A stretch of DNA of 5,739 bases from CAZFBR01 sp035353495 [NCBI: uncultured bacterium] (GTDB lineage: Bacteria > DAOPZR01), in the NCBI GenBank assembly GCA_964517215.1, contig CAZFBR010000218.1, positions 1 through 5,739 on the forward strand, in the 5' to 3' direction. Positions 1-5,739 of this stretch are shown piece after piece. Every line of letters begins with the position of its first letter. Positions within the stretch are counted from its first letter, which is position 1. The position numbers and the translations under genes were made by a program. The notes under the pieces were generated by a model. It was not told where the DNA came from. It made no database searches and saw nothing but the letters and a program-made list of their open reading frames with translations.

Positions 1-2610
1 GCCGCGGTGCGCGAGACCATGCGGCTGGCGGAACAGTCGGGATATGCGGCGGCTGACGGGTTCTATGAAACCACCGTTGAAAAAGTGACGGGCGTCCGGT
101 TGCGGGCCGCGCTGACCGCATATCATGAGCAGACTCAAACGCAGCTGAAAAATCAGCTGAACAGTGAAGAGCAACTGCTTGCCAATGCCGGTCGCACGGT
201 GGCGATATGCTCTATTATCATTACCGTGTTGTTGCTGGCGCTGGGTTGGGTGCTTGCCCGCCGGCTGACGGCGCCGCTGCTGACCCTGGCCGCGGCCGCC
301 GAGCGGATTGGCGACGGCGATTATGCCGTAACTGTGCCGGTGCGCGGGCGCAATGAGCTCGGCGGACTGGCCGCCGCGTTCAACCGCATGGTCCTGCAGC
401 TGCAGGCCGCCGATCAGCAGGTGCGGGCGGCGAACCAGCAATTAGCGGCGGCGAACCAGCAGTTGCGGGCCAGCGATCAGCAGTTGCGGGCGGAACTGCT
501 CACCCGGCAGGCGGCGGAGCGGCGACTGGCTCAGATCATTGAGTTTCTGCCTGATGCCACCCTGATCGTTGATCCGGAAGGACGGGTGATCGCGTGGAAT
601 CGGGCGATGGAACGGCTGACCGGGGTGAAGGCCGCGGTGATGCTGGGCACCAGTGATTATGCCCTGCCGTTTTATGGCGAACGGCGTCCGATTTTGATTG
701 ATCTTGCGCTGCATGCCGAGGTGGAGCGCGAACAGCGCTATACCGCGATTCGTCGCGAAGGCGACATTCTCTACGGAGAGGCTTACACTCCCGGGCTGCC
801 CGGCGGCGACGCCCATCTGGTGGGCACGGCGTCAGTGCTGCGCGATGAGCATGGCGTAGTGGTGGCGGCGATTGAATGCATTCGCAACAATACCGCCCGG
901 CATCAGGCGGAACAGGAGCTTCTCTACAAAAACCTGCTGCTGGCCACGCAGTTTGAGGCATCGATCGACGGCATTCTGGTGGTTGATGGGCGAAACCGGA
1001 TTGTGCAGCAGAACCGGCAGTTTGCCGAATTATGGAACATCCCCGCCCCGTTGCTGAAAGCAGGCGATGATGCCCCGGTGCTGCAGCGGGTGGCGGCGCA
1101 GGTAAGTGAGCCGGATGTGTTCCGAACGCGGGTGGAATACCTCTACGCACACCGTACGGAGCGGAGCCGCGATGAAATCGCGCTGCGCGACGGGCGGGTG
1201 TTCGACCGCTATTCCGCCCCCCTGCTGGGAACGGACGACCAGTATTACGGACGCATCTGGTTTTTCCGCGACATTACGGAGCGCAAGCGCGCGGAACTGG
1301 CGCTGCTGGCGCTCAACCAGCGGCTGCGCGCGTCGGAACAGCAGCTGCGGGCGGCGAACCAGCAGCTGGCGGCGTCGGAGCAGCAGCAGCGGGCGGCAAA
1401 CCAGCAGCTGGCGGCGGCGGAGCAGCAGCAGCGGGCGGCCAACCAGCAGCTGGCGGCGGCCAACCAGCAGCTGCGGGCCACCAGCGAACAGCTGCGGGAA
1501 TCGGAACAGAAATTCCGCACGATCATCGCCGATGCCACCGACGGGGTGGTGGCCATTGATGTCGCGACCGGCCGGCTGACCATGGTCAATCCGCATATGC
1601 TGGAACTGACCGGTTACAGCGAGACGGAAGTGCTCAAGCAGGATCCAAGCGAATGGTTTCCCGTCGCGGACCGCAGCGAGTGTCTGGCCCTGTTCCGCGC
1701 CTGCCTGCACGGCGAGCGGCAAAAAATCGAGCGGCTGCCGCTGTTGCGCCGCGACGGCAGTGAAATTCTGACCATGGTCAGCGTATCGCACACGCAGCTG
1801 GGCGGTCGGCCGCATGCGGTCGGGTTCGTGCGCGATATCACGGAGCAGGTGCGGACCCATGAGCATTTGGTGCGGGCGGAGCGGCTCTCGGCGACCGGGA
1901 CGCTGGCCTCGGGCGTGGCGCACGAATTCAACAACATCCTCGCCATCATTCGCGCCCAGGCGCAGCTGCTGGCCATGATGCCGGCGTGCGAAAGTGATGC
2001 GGAGATTCGCCAGCAGCTGGCGGTCATTAGCGAACAGACGAAGCGCGGGGCGGAGGTGGCCAGCGGGATCATGGCCCTGGCCCGGCCGACGCCGGTCACT
2101 CGCCGGACGGTGCGGCTGGCGGAACTCGTTGAGCGGGTGCTGCTGGTGCAGCGCAAGCCGCTGGAACTGGAGAGCATCGCGGTGCAGACCGCGGTGCCGG
2201 CGGAGCTAACCTGCGAGGCGGACCCGGGCAAACTGCAGCAGGTGTTGCTGAATCTGGTGATCAACGCCCGCCATGCGATGCAGCCGCTGGGCGGCGGGAG
2301 GCTGACCATCAGCGCGCGCCCCGACGGCGCGGTAGTGCGCCTGATTGTGGCGGATTCGGGAATCGGCATGGATGATACCGTGCGCCGGCAGCTGTTCACG
2401 CCGTTTTTTACCACGAAGGGCGGGCGGGCGCAGGACGGATTGGGGCAGAAGGGGAGCGGGCTGGGATTGGCGGTGTCGTTTACCATCATGCGTGAGCATG
2501 GCGGAAAGATCGAGGTGGCAAGCGCTCCGGGCAAGGGAGCTTCATTCACGCTGGTGCTGCCGCGCCGGAACGGCGGCAGCCATGACGCGGATCGGGAAAA
2601 GGAAAAGTGA
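1..2610 (+). CDS. Multi-PAS membrane sensor histidine kinase, 5' end missing
   Basis: Autophosphorylating sensor kinase at the inner membrane, probably phosphorylating the receiver encoded immediately downstream. Numbering from the GTG at 7: residues 1-62 are the end of a helical extracytoplasmic sensor region; about 63-84 is a transmembrane helix (AICSIIITVLLLALGWVLA); 85-135 is HAMP; 136-163 is a heptad coil; 171-298 is PAS1; 306-425 is PAS2, ending FFRDITERK; 437-499 is a second heptad coil; 500-615 is PAS3; 625-692 is HisKA with the phosphoacceptor His639 in VAHEFNN; 740-853 is HATPase with N-box Asn753, G1 DSGIGMD (783-789), F-box FTPFFTTK and G2 GSGLGLA. All catalytic motifs are intact, so the kinase should be active. 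The H-box resembles NtrB-like kinases. The frame is open to base 1 and no first transmembrane helix is seen, so the GTG at 7 is not taken as the start. No PAS cofactor can be assigned. The stop is TGA 2608-2610. Confidence 0.95.
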   Translation, partial: AAVRETMRLAEQSGYAAADGFYETTVEKVTGVRLRAALTAYHEQTQTQLKNQLNSEEQLLANAGRTVAICSIIITVLLLALGWVLARRLTAPLLTLAAAAERIGDGDYAVTVPVRGRNELGGLAAAFNRMVLQLQAADQQVRAANQQLAAANQQLRASDQQLRAELLTRQAAERRLAQIIEFLPDATLIVDPEGRVIAWNRAMERLTGVKAAVMLGTSDYALPFYGERRPILIDLALHAEVEREQRYTAIRREGDILYGEAYTPGLPGGDAHLVGTASVLRDEHGVVVAAIECIRNNTARHQAEQELLYKNLLLATQFEASIDGILVVDGRNRIVQQNRQFAELWNIPAPLLKAGDDAPVLQRVAAQVSEPDVFRTRVEYLYAHRTERSRDEIALRDGRVFDRYSAPLLGTDDQYYGRIWFFRDITERKRAELALLALNQRLRASEQQLRAANQQLAASEQQQRAANQQLAAAEQQQRAANQQLAAANQQLRATSEQLRESEQKFRTIIADATDGVVAIDVATGRLTMVNPHMLELTGYSETEVLKQDPSEWFPVADRSECLALFRACLHGERQKIERLPLLRRDGSEILTMVSVSHTQLGGRPHAVGFVRDITEQVRTHEHLVRAERLSATGTLASGVAHEFNNILAIIRAQAQLLAMMPACESDAEIRQQLAVISEQTKRGAEVASGIMALARPTPVTRRTVRLAELVERVLLVQRKPLELESIAVQTAVPAELTCEADPGKLQQVLLNLVINARHAMQPLGGGRLTISARPDGAVVRLIVADSGIGMDDTVRRQLFTPFFTTKGGRAQDGLGQKGSGLGLAVSFTIMREHGGKIEVASAPGKGASFTLVLPRRNGGSHDADREKEK
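412..495 (+). repeat. First heptad-repeat coil, 4 x 21 bp
   Basis: Four in-frame 21-bp units encode DQQVRAA, NQQLAAA, NQQLRAS and DQQLRAE (kinase residues 136-163). The pattern has a hydrophobic residue at a fixed position, with Gln, Ala and Arg filling the others. This is a coiled-coil linker between HAMP and PAS1. It is the expected place for a helix that passes the transmembrane signal to the first PAS domain. The same unit recurs in the array at 1315-1503. Confidence 0.85.
1315..1503 (+). repeat. Second heptad-repeat coil, 9 x 21 bp
   Basis: Nine in-frame 21-bp units encode heptads of the form (N/E)QQ(L/Q)(R/A)A(A/S), residues 437-499, linking PAS2 to PAS3. Within it, bases 1378-1419 and 1420-1461 form a 42-bp direct tandem duplication with only two mismatches that I can count. 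The preceding 42 bp (1336-1377) is a more diverged third copy. Every unit is a multiple of three bases and of seven residues, so expansion or contraction would keep both the reading frame and the coil phase. Confidence 0.9.
2599..2603 (+). promoter_or_regulatory. Ribosome binding site of the receiver gene
   Basis: AAGGA lies inside the last codons of the kinase gene, 9 nt before the ATG at 2613. It would be only 3 nt before the alternative GTG at 2607, so it favours the ATG. Because it sits within the kinase coding sequence, ribosomes finishing the kinase can restart here. Confidence 0.65.
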
Positions 2611-2612
2611 TC

Positions 2613-2969
2613 ATGCCAAAGGTGCTGGTGGTTGATGACGAGCCGCTGCTGGGGATGTCGCTCTCCCTGTATCTGCAGCGCAAGGGGTGTGAAGTTGAGG
2701 TGCTGGACAGCGGGTCCGCGGCCCTGACGGTATTGGAGCAGCGGTCGTTTGACATCGGGTTTTTTGACATCAATATGCCGCGGGTCACGGGTGCCAGCCT
2801 GGCGGGCACGGTGCGGGAAAAGTGGCCGGGGATGCGGGTGGTGCTGATGACCGGGGAAATCGACGACGGTGAGATCGAGGAGAAGATGCGCGGACTCGAT
2901 GATGTGCTGGTCCTGCGCAAGCCGTTCGATCTTGACGAACTGCAGCGGCTGGTCTTCGCGCAGAATTGA
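2613..2969 (+). CDS. Stand-alone response regulator receiver protein (CheY-like)
   Basis: 118-residue single-domain receiver, a cytoplasmic phosphoryl acceptor. From the ATG at 2613: the acidic pair Asp8-Asp9 (VLVVDDEP), the phosphoacceptor Asp52 in FFDINMP, Thr80 in VLMTGE and Lys103 in the RKPF motif are all at the positions expected of an active receiver. The protein ends about 13 residues after that motif, leaving no room for a DNA-binding or enzymatic output domain. The ATG begins 2 nt after the kinase stop; a GTG at 2607 would overlap that stop but is badly spaced from the AAGGA site. Gene order and coupling mark the upstream kinase as its partner. It may pass phosphate to a further histidine protein or act by protein contact; its target is not visible here. 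Confidence 0.95.
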   Translation: MPKVLVVDDEPLLGMSLSLYLQRKGCEVEVLDSGSAALTVLEQRSFDIGFFDINMPRVTGASLAGTVREKWPGMRVVLMTGEIDDGEIEEKMRGLDDVLVLRKPFDLDELQRLVFAQN

Positions 2970-2989
2970 CGGTGGTCAGACCGCCGGTC

Positions 2990-2994
2990 AGGAG
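2990..2994 (+). promoter_or_regulatory. Ribosome binding site of the methyltransferase gene
   Basis: AGGAG ends 8 nt before the ATG at 3003. The in-frame GTG at 2994 would begin on the last base of this motif, so it is very unlikely as a start. The 33-nt gap after the receiver stop also holds a short stem (CGGTGG 2970-2975 with CCGCCG 2981-2986, one T-G pair), but no T-run and no promoter is seen, which favours cotranscription. Confidence 0.65.
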
Positions 2995-3002
2995 TGGACA
3001 GG

Positions 3003-4427
3003 ATGACCATACAACCGCCTGAATGGGCGTGGTGGCGCGACCCGGCGCAGGGGATGAACCTGCGGTTTGCGTCAGCAATCCTGCTGCGGGCCGGCGAACT
3101 GGAAACGGGCATATTTGCGCCTGCCGGCAAGCCGCTCGACGCGGCAGTACAAGACTATCAGCGTGCCAACAAATCCATGGGCCGGCAGGACCGCATGCTG
3201 CTGGGGGTGGCGGTCTACGCGCTGGCGCGCAACCGCGACGTGCTGCGGGTGGGGTTTCCGGGGGCACCGACGGGCGAGGGCCGCTTTCTTCTGCTCGCGC
3301 TGCTGGATGCCCTGCAGTGCCCGCCCGAGGATATTCCCGGCCTGCCCGGGCATTCGAAGGAATGGCTGGCGGCGCGCAAACGGGTGAACGCGCAACGGGC
3401 GGCGTGGGTGCAGGCGATCAGCGGCCGCGAAACGTGCCGGCTGCGTCCGGCGACGGACCGCCGCGCGCCGGCCGATGCTGCAGTTCTGGCATCAGCGGAG
3501 ACGCTGGCGGCGCTGGCAGGACTGTTTGCCGTGCCGGCGTGGTGGCTGACGCAGGGACCGTGGCCAACGGTGGGTGCGGCGGTGCGCGAACTGGCGGTGC
3601 TGAAACGGCCGCAGAAACTGGTGCTGCGGGTGCAGGTAAACCGCGGGTCGCGGGACGAAGCGCTGCAGGCGCTGGCTGATCTGAAAATCCCGGTGTTCCC
3701 GACGGCACGCAGTCCGTGGGGGATTGTCGTTGACGGGCGGCATAATGTCCTGGCCAGCCAGCCCTATCGGGACGGCCTGGTTGAGGTGCAGGATGAGGGG
3801 AGCCAGCTGGTGGCCTGCCTCTGCGATCCCAAACCGACGGAAAAGGTGCTGGATTTGTGTGCGGGCGGCGGGGGCAAGACGCTGGCCCTGGCCGCAGTCA
3901 TGAAGGGGAAGGGACAGGTGCTGGCGACGGACAACAATCCGCGACGGCTGCACGATGCCAAGCTGCGCGCCCGTCGCGCGGGGTTGGGCAATATCCAGGT
4001 GACGAGCGACGCTGCGGTGGTGACACAGCATGCGCCGTACGGGCTGGTGCTGGTGGACGCACCCTGTTCATCGTCGGGAACGCTGCGGCGCAATCCCGAC
4101 GTTGGCGCCCGGTGGGATGAAGCGGCCATTATCCGGTTGGCGGAGAAACAGGCGGCTATTCTTGACCGTGCTGCCGAGCTGGTCCGGCCCGGCGGCCTGC
4201 TGGTGTATGCGACCTGCAGCCTGCTGCCGCGCGAGAACGAGGAGCAGGCGGCGGCGTTTGCCGCGCGCCATCCGGAATTTGTGCCCGCGCCGCCGGGTGA
4301 CCGTGCTGCCCACGCTGCGTTTGCCGGTGTGCCGGACAAGCCGCGCGGCTGGTTCCGGCTGGCGGCGAACCTGCCTGATTACTGCGGTGATGCGTTTTTT
4401 GTCGCCCGCTGGCGCCGCGGGCGCTGA
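3003..4427 (+). CDS. RsmB/NOP-family rRNA (cytosine-5) methyltransferase
   Basis: SAM-dependent RNA m5C methyltransferase of the RsmB/RsmF (Fmu/Sun, NOP2) family, 474 residues from the ATG at 3003. RsmB in E. coli modifies C967 of 16S rRNA; the exact target here is inferred only. Residues about 46-80 (AVQDYQRANKSMGRQDRMLLG) resemble the N-terminal RNA-binding segment of RsmB-like proteins. About 203-265 is the linker ending QDEGSQLVA. The Rossmann domain follows: motif I LDLCAGGGGKT (283-293), ribose-binding Asp310 (ATDNNPRRL), motif IV DAPCSSSG with Cys355, and motif VI ATCSLLPRENE with Cys405. In this family the motif VI cysteine is the nucleophile and the motif IV cysteine releases product; both are present. 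It ends with the usual GDAFFVARWRR. Residues about 81-165 are not recognisable. The kinase-receiver pair upstream is probably a chance operon neighbour. Confidence 0.93.
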   Translation: MTIQPPEWAWWRDPAQGMNLRFASAILLRAGELETGIFAPAGKPLDAAVQDYQRANKSMGRQDRMLLGVAVYALARNRDVLRVGFPGAPTGEGRFLLLALLDALQCPPEDIPGLPGHSKEWLAARKRVNAQRAAWVQAISGRETCRLRPATDRRAPADAAVLASAETLAALAGLFAVPAWWLTQGPWPTVGAAVRELAVLKRPQKLVLRVQVNRGSRDEALQALADLKIPVFPTARSPWGIVVDGRHNVLASQPYRDGLVEVQDEGSQLVACLCDPKPTEKVLDLCAGGGGKTLALAAVMKGKGQVLATDNNPRRLHDAKLRARRAGLGNIQVTSDAAVVTQHAPYGLVLVDAPCSSSGTLRRNPDVGARWDEAAIIRLAEKQAAILDRAAELVRPGGLLVYATCSLLPRENEEQAAAFAARHPEFVPAPPGDRAAHAAFAGVPDKPRGWFRLAANLPDYCGDAFFVARWRRGR

Positions 4428-4467
4428 TTTGTCCCGGCACGGCTGCCGCAGGCGTGGTGGCCGATGA

Positions 4468-4972
4468 GTGGCGACGACAACTGGTAAGCCCGTGACCCGG
4501 TGCCAACGGTTGCTGTTGGCCGCAGTGGCGGCGGGGGGGCATCTGCTGGCGCCGCCGCTGCTGTCTATGGGCTGGGGCCATTTTGCCGGGGACAGCAGTA
4601 TCGTGCATCCCGACCTGTTCCGGCTGCGCCATGCCAAGGAACTGTTCAACGAGTACCTGCTTTTGATCCCGGTTGCGGCTGCGGGTCTGTTGGCGGTCCT
4701 GACGGCGGGCCGGGACTGGTGGCGGTACTGGCGCATCCGCCAACCCTTCTGCTGGTTAGCGCAATGCTGCCGGCGGGGCTGCTTACCGCGATTTTTATCA
4801 CAAATCCATATTGTGGTTTGGCGGGGATCGCTATGTTTTTGCCGCATTGCCGGTGACGCTGCTGTTCGCGCAACTGACGGCCGTGCTGCCGGCGGTGTGG
4901 CGCGGACGGCTCGTGGCGGTGGCCTGGCTGCATACCGTGCCCTGGCTGCTGGTGAATCTGCGGGTTTTCTGA
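4468..4972 (+). pseudogene. Small multi-helix membrane protein gene with two frameshifts
   Basis: No family recognised. Three frames must be joined to read a coherent protein of about 160-170 residues. From GTG 4468 (or GTG 4492) to about 4735 the first gives helices around CQRLLLAAVAAGGHLLAPPLL and EYLLLIPVAAAGLLAVL. From about 4735 to 4811 the second gives PPTLLLVSAMLPAGLLTAIF. From 4811 to the TGA at 4970-4972 the third gives LWFGGDRYVFAALPVTLLFA and ends PWLLVNLRVF. Each join fits loss of one base; the second could be one T missing from TATTTG at 4809-4813. In the last part 36 of 41 codons from 4847 end in G or C, as in real genes here, while the unshifted frame there turns Cys- and Arg-rich. 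I infer four or five membrane helices. A GGTGG at 4456-4460 is a weak ribosome site favouring 4468. True decay and base-call errors cannot be separated from one sequence. Confidence 0.72.
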
Positions 4973-4991
4973 TGGTTTTTGCCGGCGGATA

Positions 4992-5000
4992 TGCTACACT
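4992..5000 (+). promoter_or_regulatory. Candidate extended -10 promoter of the lipoprotein gene
   Basis: TGCTACACT matches the extended -10 pattern TGn plus TACACT (consensus TATAAT), in an AT-rich patch that stands out from its surroundings. No good -35 hexamer lies 16-18 bp upstream, which extended -10 promoters can tolerate. Transcription would start near 5007, leaving a leader of about 75 nt. CCGGC (4982-4986) and GCCGG (5003-5007) flank the motif as an inverted repeat that could be an operator, but such pairs are common by chance in GC-rich DNA. The rest of 4973-5082 holds nothing further that I can support. Confidence 0.42.
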
Positions 5001-5071
5001 ATGCCGGTGGACACGGTGGCGGATTGCCACGGGCGGCCGTTGCATGACGGTCGCGCATCTTGCAAAGCGAT

Positions 5072-5076
5072 GGAGG
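5072..5076 (+). promoter_or_regulatory. Strong ribosome binding site of the lipoprotein gene
   Basis: GGAGG lies 6 nt before the ATG at 5083, a near-ideal Shine-Dalgarno. It fixes the lipoprotein start at 5083, even though the same frame is open for some 600 bases upstream. Confidence 0.85.
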
Positions 5077-5082
5077 TGGCGC

Positions 5083-5739
5083 ATGCGGTACTGGGCAATG
5101 CTGCTGGTGGCGGTGCTGATGGCGGGTTGCGCAACGACGGGCGCGGAGACGCGCAGTGACGCCGGCCAGGCGGCGAGTACGGTTGGCGGCGCGGTGGTGG
5201 GGGCGGTCGATGCTGTGGCGACGACAGCGACGACCGTGGTGGATGCGACGGCGGCGGCGGTCGGCGAGCTGCTGATCACCGAATTTCGCGAATTCCATGA
5301 AGGATTGATGGCGGTCAAGATTGACGGGCGGTGGGGATTCGTCGACGTGGACGGCAAGCTGGTGATTGCCGCGCAATATGATGCGGTTTCGGATTTCAGC
5401 GGCGGGTTTGCCGCGGTAACCACGCAGGAAGCAGTGTTGGGCATCGGCGGGGGCAAGTACGGCTACATCGACAAACAGGGAAAACTGGCAATCAACGCGC
5501 AATTTGACCGTGCCTGGGCGTTTAGTGACGGCCTGGCTCGGGTGCAGCTGGGAGCGAAGTACGGGTACATCGACGCGACGGGCAATTATGCGATCAATCC
5601 GCAGTTTGCTGATGCCGCTGATTTCAGCGGCGGTCTGGCGGCGGTCTACCGCGGCGGCCAGTGGGGGTATTGCGACAAAACCGGCAATCTGCTTATCAAT
5701 CCGCAGTTTGACGAGGCCGGGCTGTTCCGCGATGGGATG
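5083..5739 (+). CDS. WG-repeat lipoprotein, 3' end missing
   Basis: First 219 residues of an exported lipoprotein, open at the right edge. The signal peptide is MRYWAMLLVAVLMAGC with lipobox LMAGC; Cys16 would be lipidated, and the following Ala fits outer-membrane sorting by the E. coli rule. Residues 26-62 are a low-complexity Ala/Thr/Val/Gly spacer. WG repeats follow, starting near Trp84, Tyr126, Tyr160 and Trp194, with the pattern (W/Y)G(Y/F)xDxxGxxxIxxQ(F/Y)D, then an F(S/R)(D/G)G(L/F/M) element. Repeats two and three have Tyr in place of the Trp. Spacing is 42 then 34 and 34 residues; the longer first interval carries an inserted AVLGIGGG-like loop. WG repeats form beta-rich scaffolds, usually of unknown binding function, so a cell-surface or periplasmic binding role is inference. 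It starts 110 nt after the preceding stop, with its own ribosome site and a likely promoter. Confidence 0.92.
   Translation, partial: MRYWAMLLVAVLMAGCATTGAETRSDAGQAASTVGGAVVGAVDAVATTATTVVDATAAAVGELLITEFREFHEGLMAVKIDGRWGFVDVDGKLVIAAQYDAVSDFSGGFAAVTTQEAVLGIGGGKYGYIDKQGKLAINAQFDRAWAFSDGLARVQLGAKYGYIDATGNYAINPQFADAADFSGGLAAVYRGGQWGYCDKTGNLLINPQFDEAGLFRDGM

Noticed and set aside
7-9. GTG as the true start of the kinase
   Set aside because: No upstream sequence is available to show a ribosome site, the frame is open to base 1, and the sensor domain would lack its first transmembrane helix.
1378-1503. CRISPR array or minisatellite interpretation of the 21/42-bp repeats
   Set aside because: There are no spacers, and the units are in-frame coding heptads of a coiled coil.
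1030-1923. 297-codon open frame on the - strand with RRRQLLV-type repeats
   Set aside because: The repeats are the mirror of the kinase heptad array; the + strand carries coherent PAS and coil domains over the same bases.
4403-4423. Stem-loop CGCCCGC / GCGGGCG with a 7-nt loop at the end of the methyltransferase gene
   Set aside because: The stem is strong, but only three T's follow (TGATTT), so it does not meet the standard of an intrinsic terminator. It could still act weakly, or with Rho.
4464-4487. ATG-led 7-codon frame (MSGDDNW) after the methyltransferase
   Set aside because: Too short, no clear ribosome site, and it overlaps the start region of the membrane-protein gene; most likely chance.
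4533-4539. Run of seven G's as a phase-variation tract
   Set aside because: The coherent reading frame is the same on both sides of the run, and seven G's is unremarkable in DNA this rich in GC.
4068-5456. 462-codon open frame on the - strand
   Set aside because: It lies opposite three + strand genes, has Ser/Ala/Pro/Arg-rich composition with no motif or domain, and no ribosome site. It is a product of high GC content.

Overview
The window is a GC-rich (roughly 60-65% by eye), densely packed bacterial segment with every supported gene on the + strand. The three-PAS sensor kinase carries an FLPDATLIVDPEGRVIAWN-type first PAS domain. There is also an outer-membrane-type WG-repeat lipoprotein, and GC is very high at third codon positions. 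Together these suggest an environmental Gram-negative bacterium, perhaps of the PVC/Kiritimatiellota-Lentisphaerota or deltaproteobacterial kind. That placement is inference from protein style, not demonstrated.

Layout. (1) 1-2610: most of a membrane-bound multi-PAS sensor histidine kinase, cut by the left edge. It shows the last transmembrane helix, HAMP, a first heptad-repeat coil, PAS1, PAS2, a long second heptad-repeat coil, PAS3, HisKA and HATPase. (2) 2613-2969: a stand-alone receiver (CheY-like) protein whose start lies 2 nt beyond the kinase stop. It is almost certainly the partner and translationally coupled. (3) 3003-4427: an RsmB/NOP-family rRNA m5C methyltransferase, 33 nt downstream and probably in the same transcript. 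(4) 4468-4972: a small multi-helix membrane protein whose coherent reading requires two changes of frame, near 4735 and near 4811. It is either a decaying pseudogene or carries two base-call errors. (5) 4973-5082: a short intergenic region with an extended -10 promoter candidate and a strong ribosome binding site. (6) 5083-5739: the first 219 codons of a WG-repeat lipoprotein, open at the right edge.

How they fit together: the kinase and receiver form a phosphorelay whose final output is not visible, because the receiver has no effector domain and the kinase input domain lies mostly outside the window. The methyltransferase is a housekeeping enzyme that probably just shares the transcript. 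The lipoprotein appears to have its own promoter and is functionally unlinked. I found no convincing RNA gene, CRISPR array, insertion sequence or new defence-type system. The most notable items are the doubly frameshifted membrane gene, the single open frame that falsely joins it to the lipoprotein, and the expanding heptad coil in the kinase.
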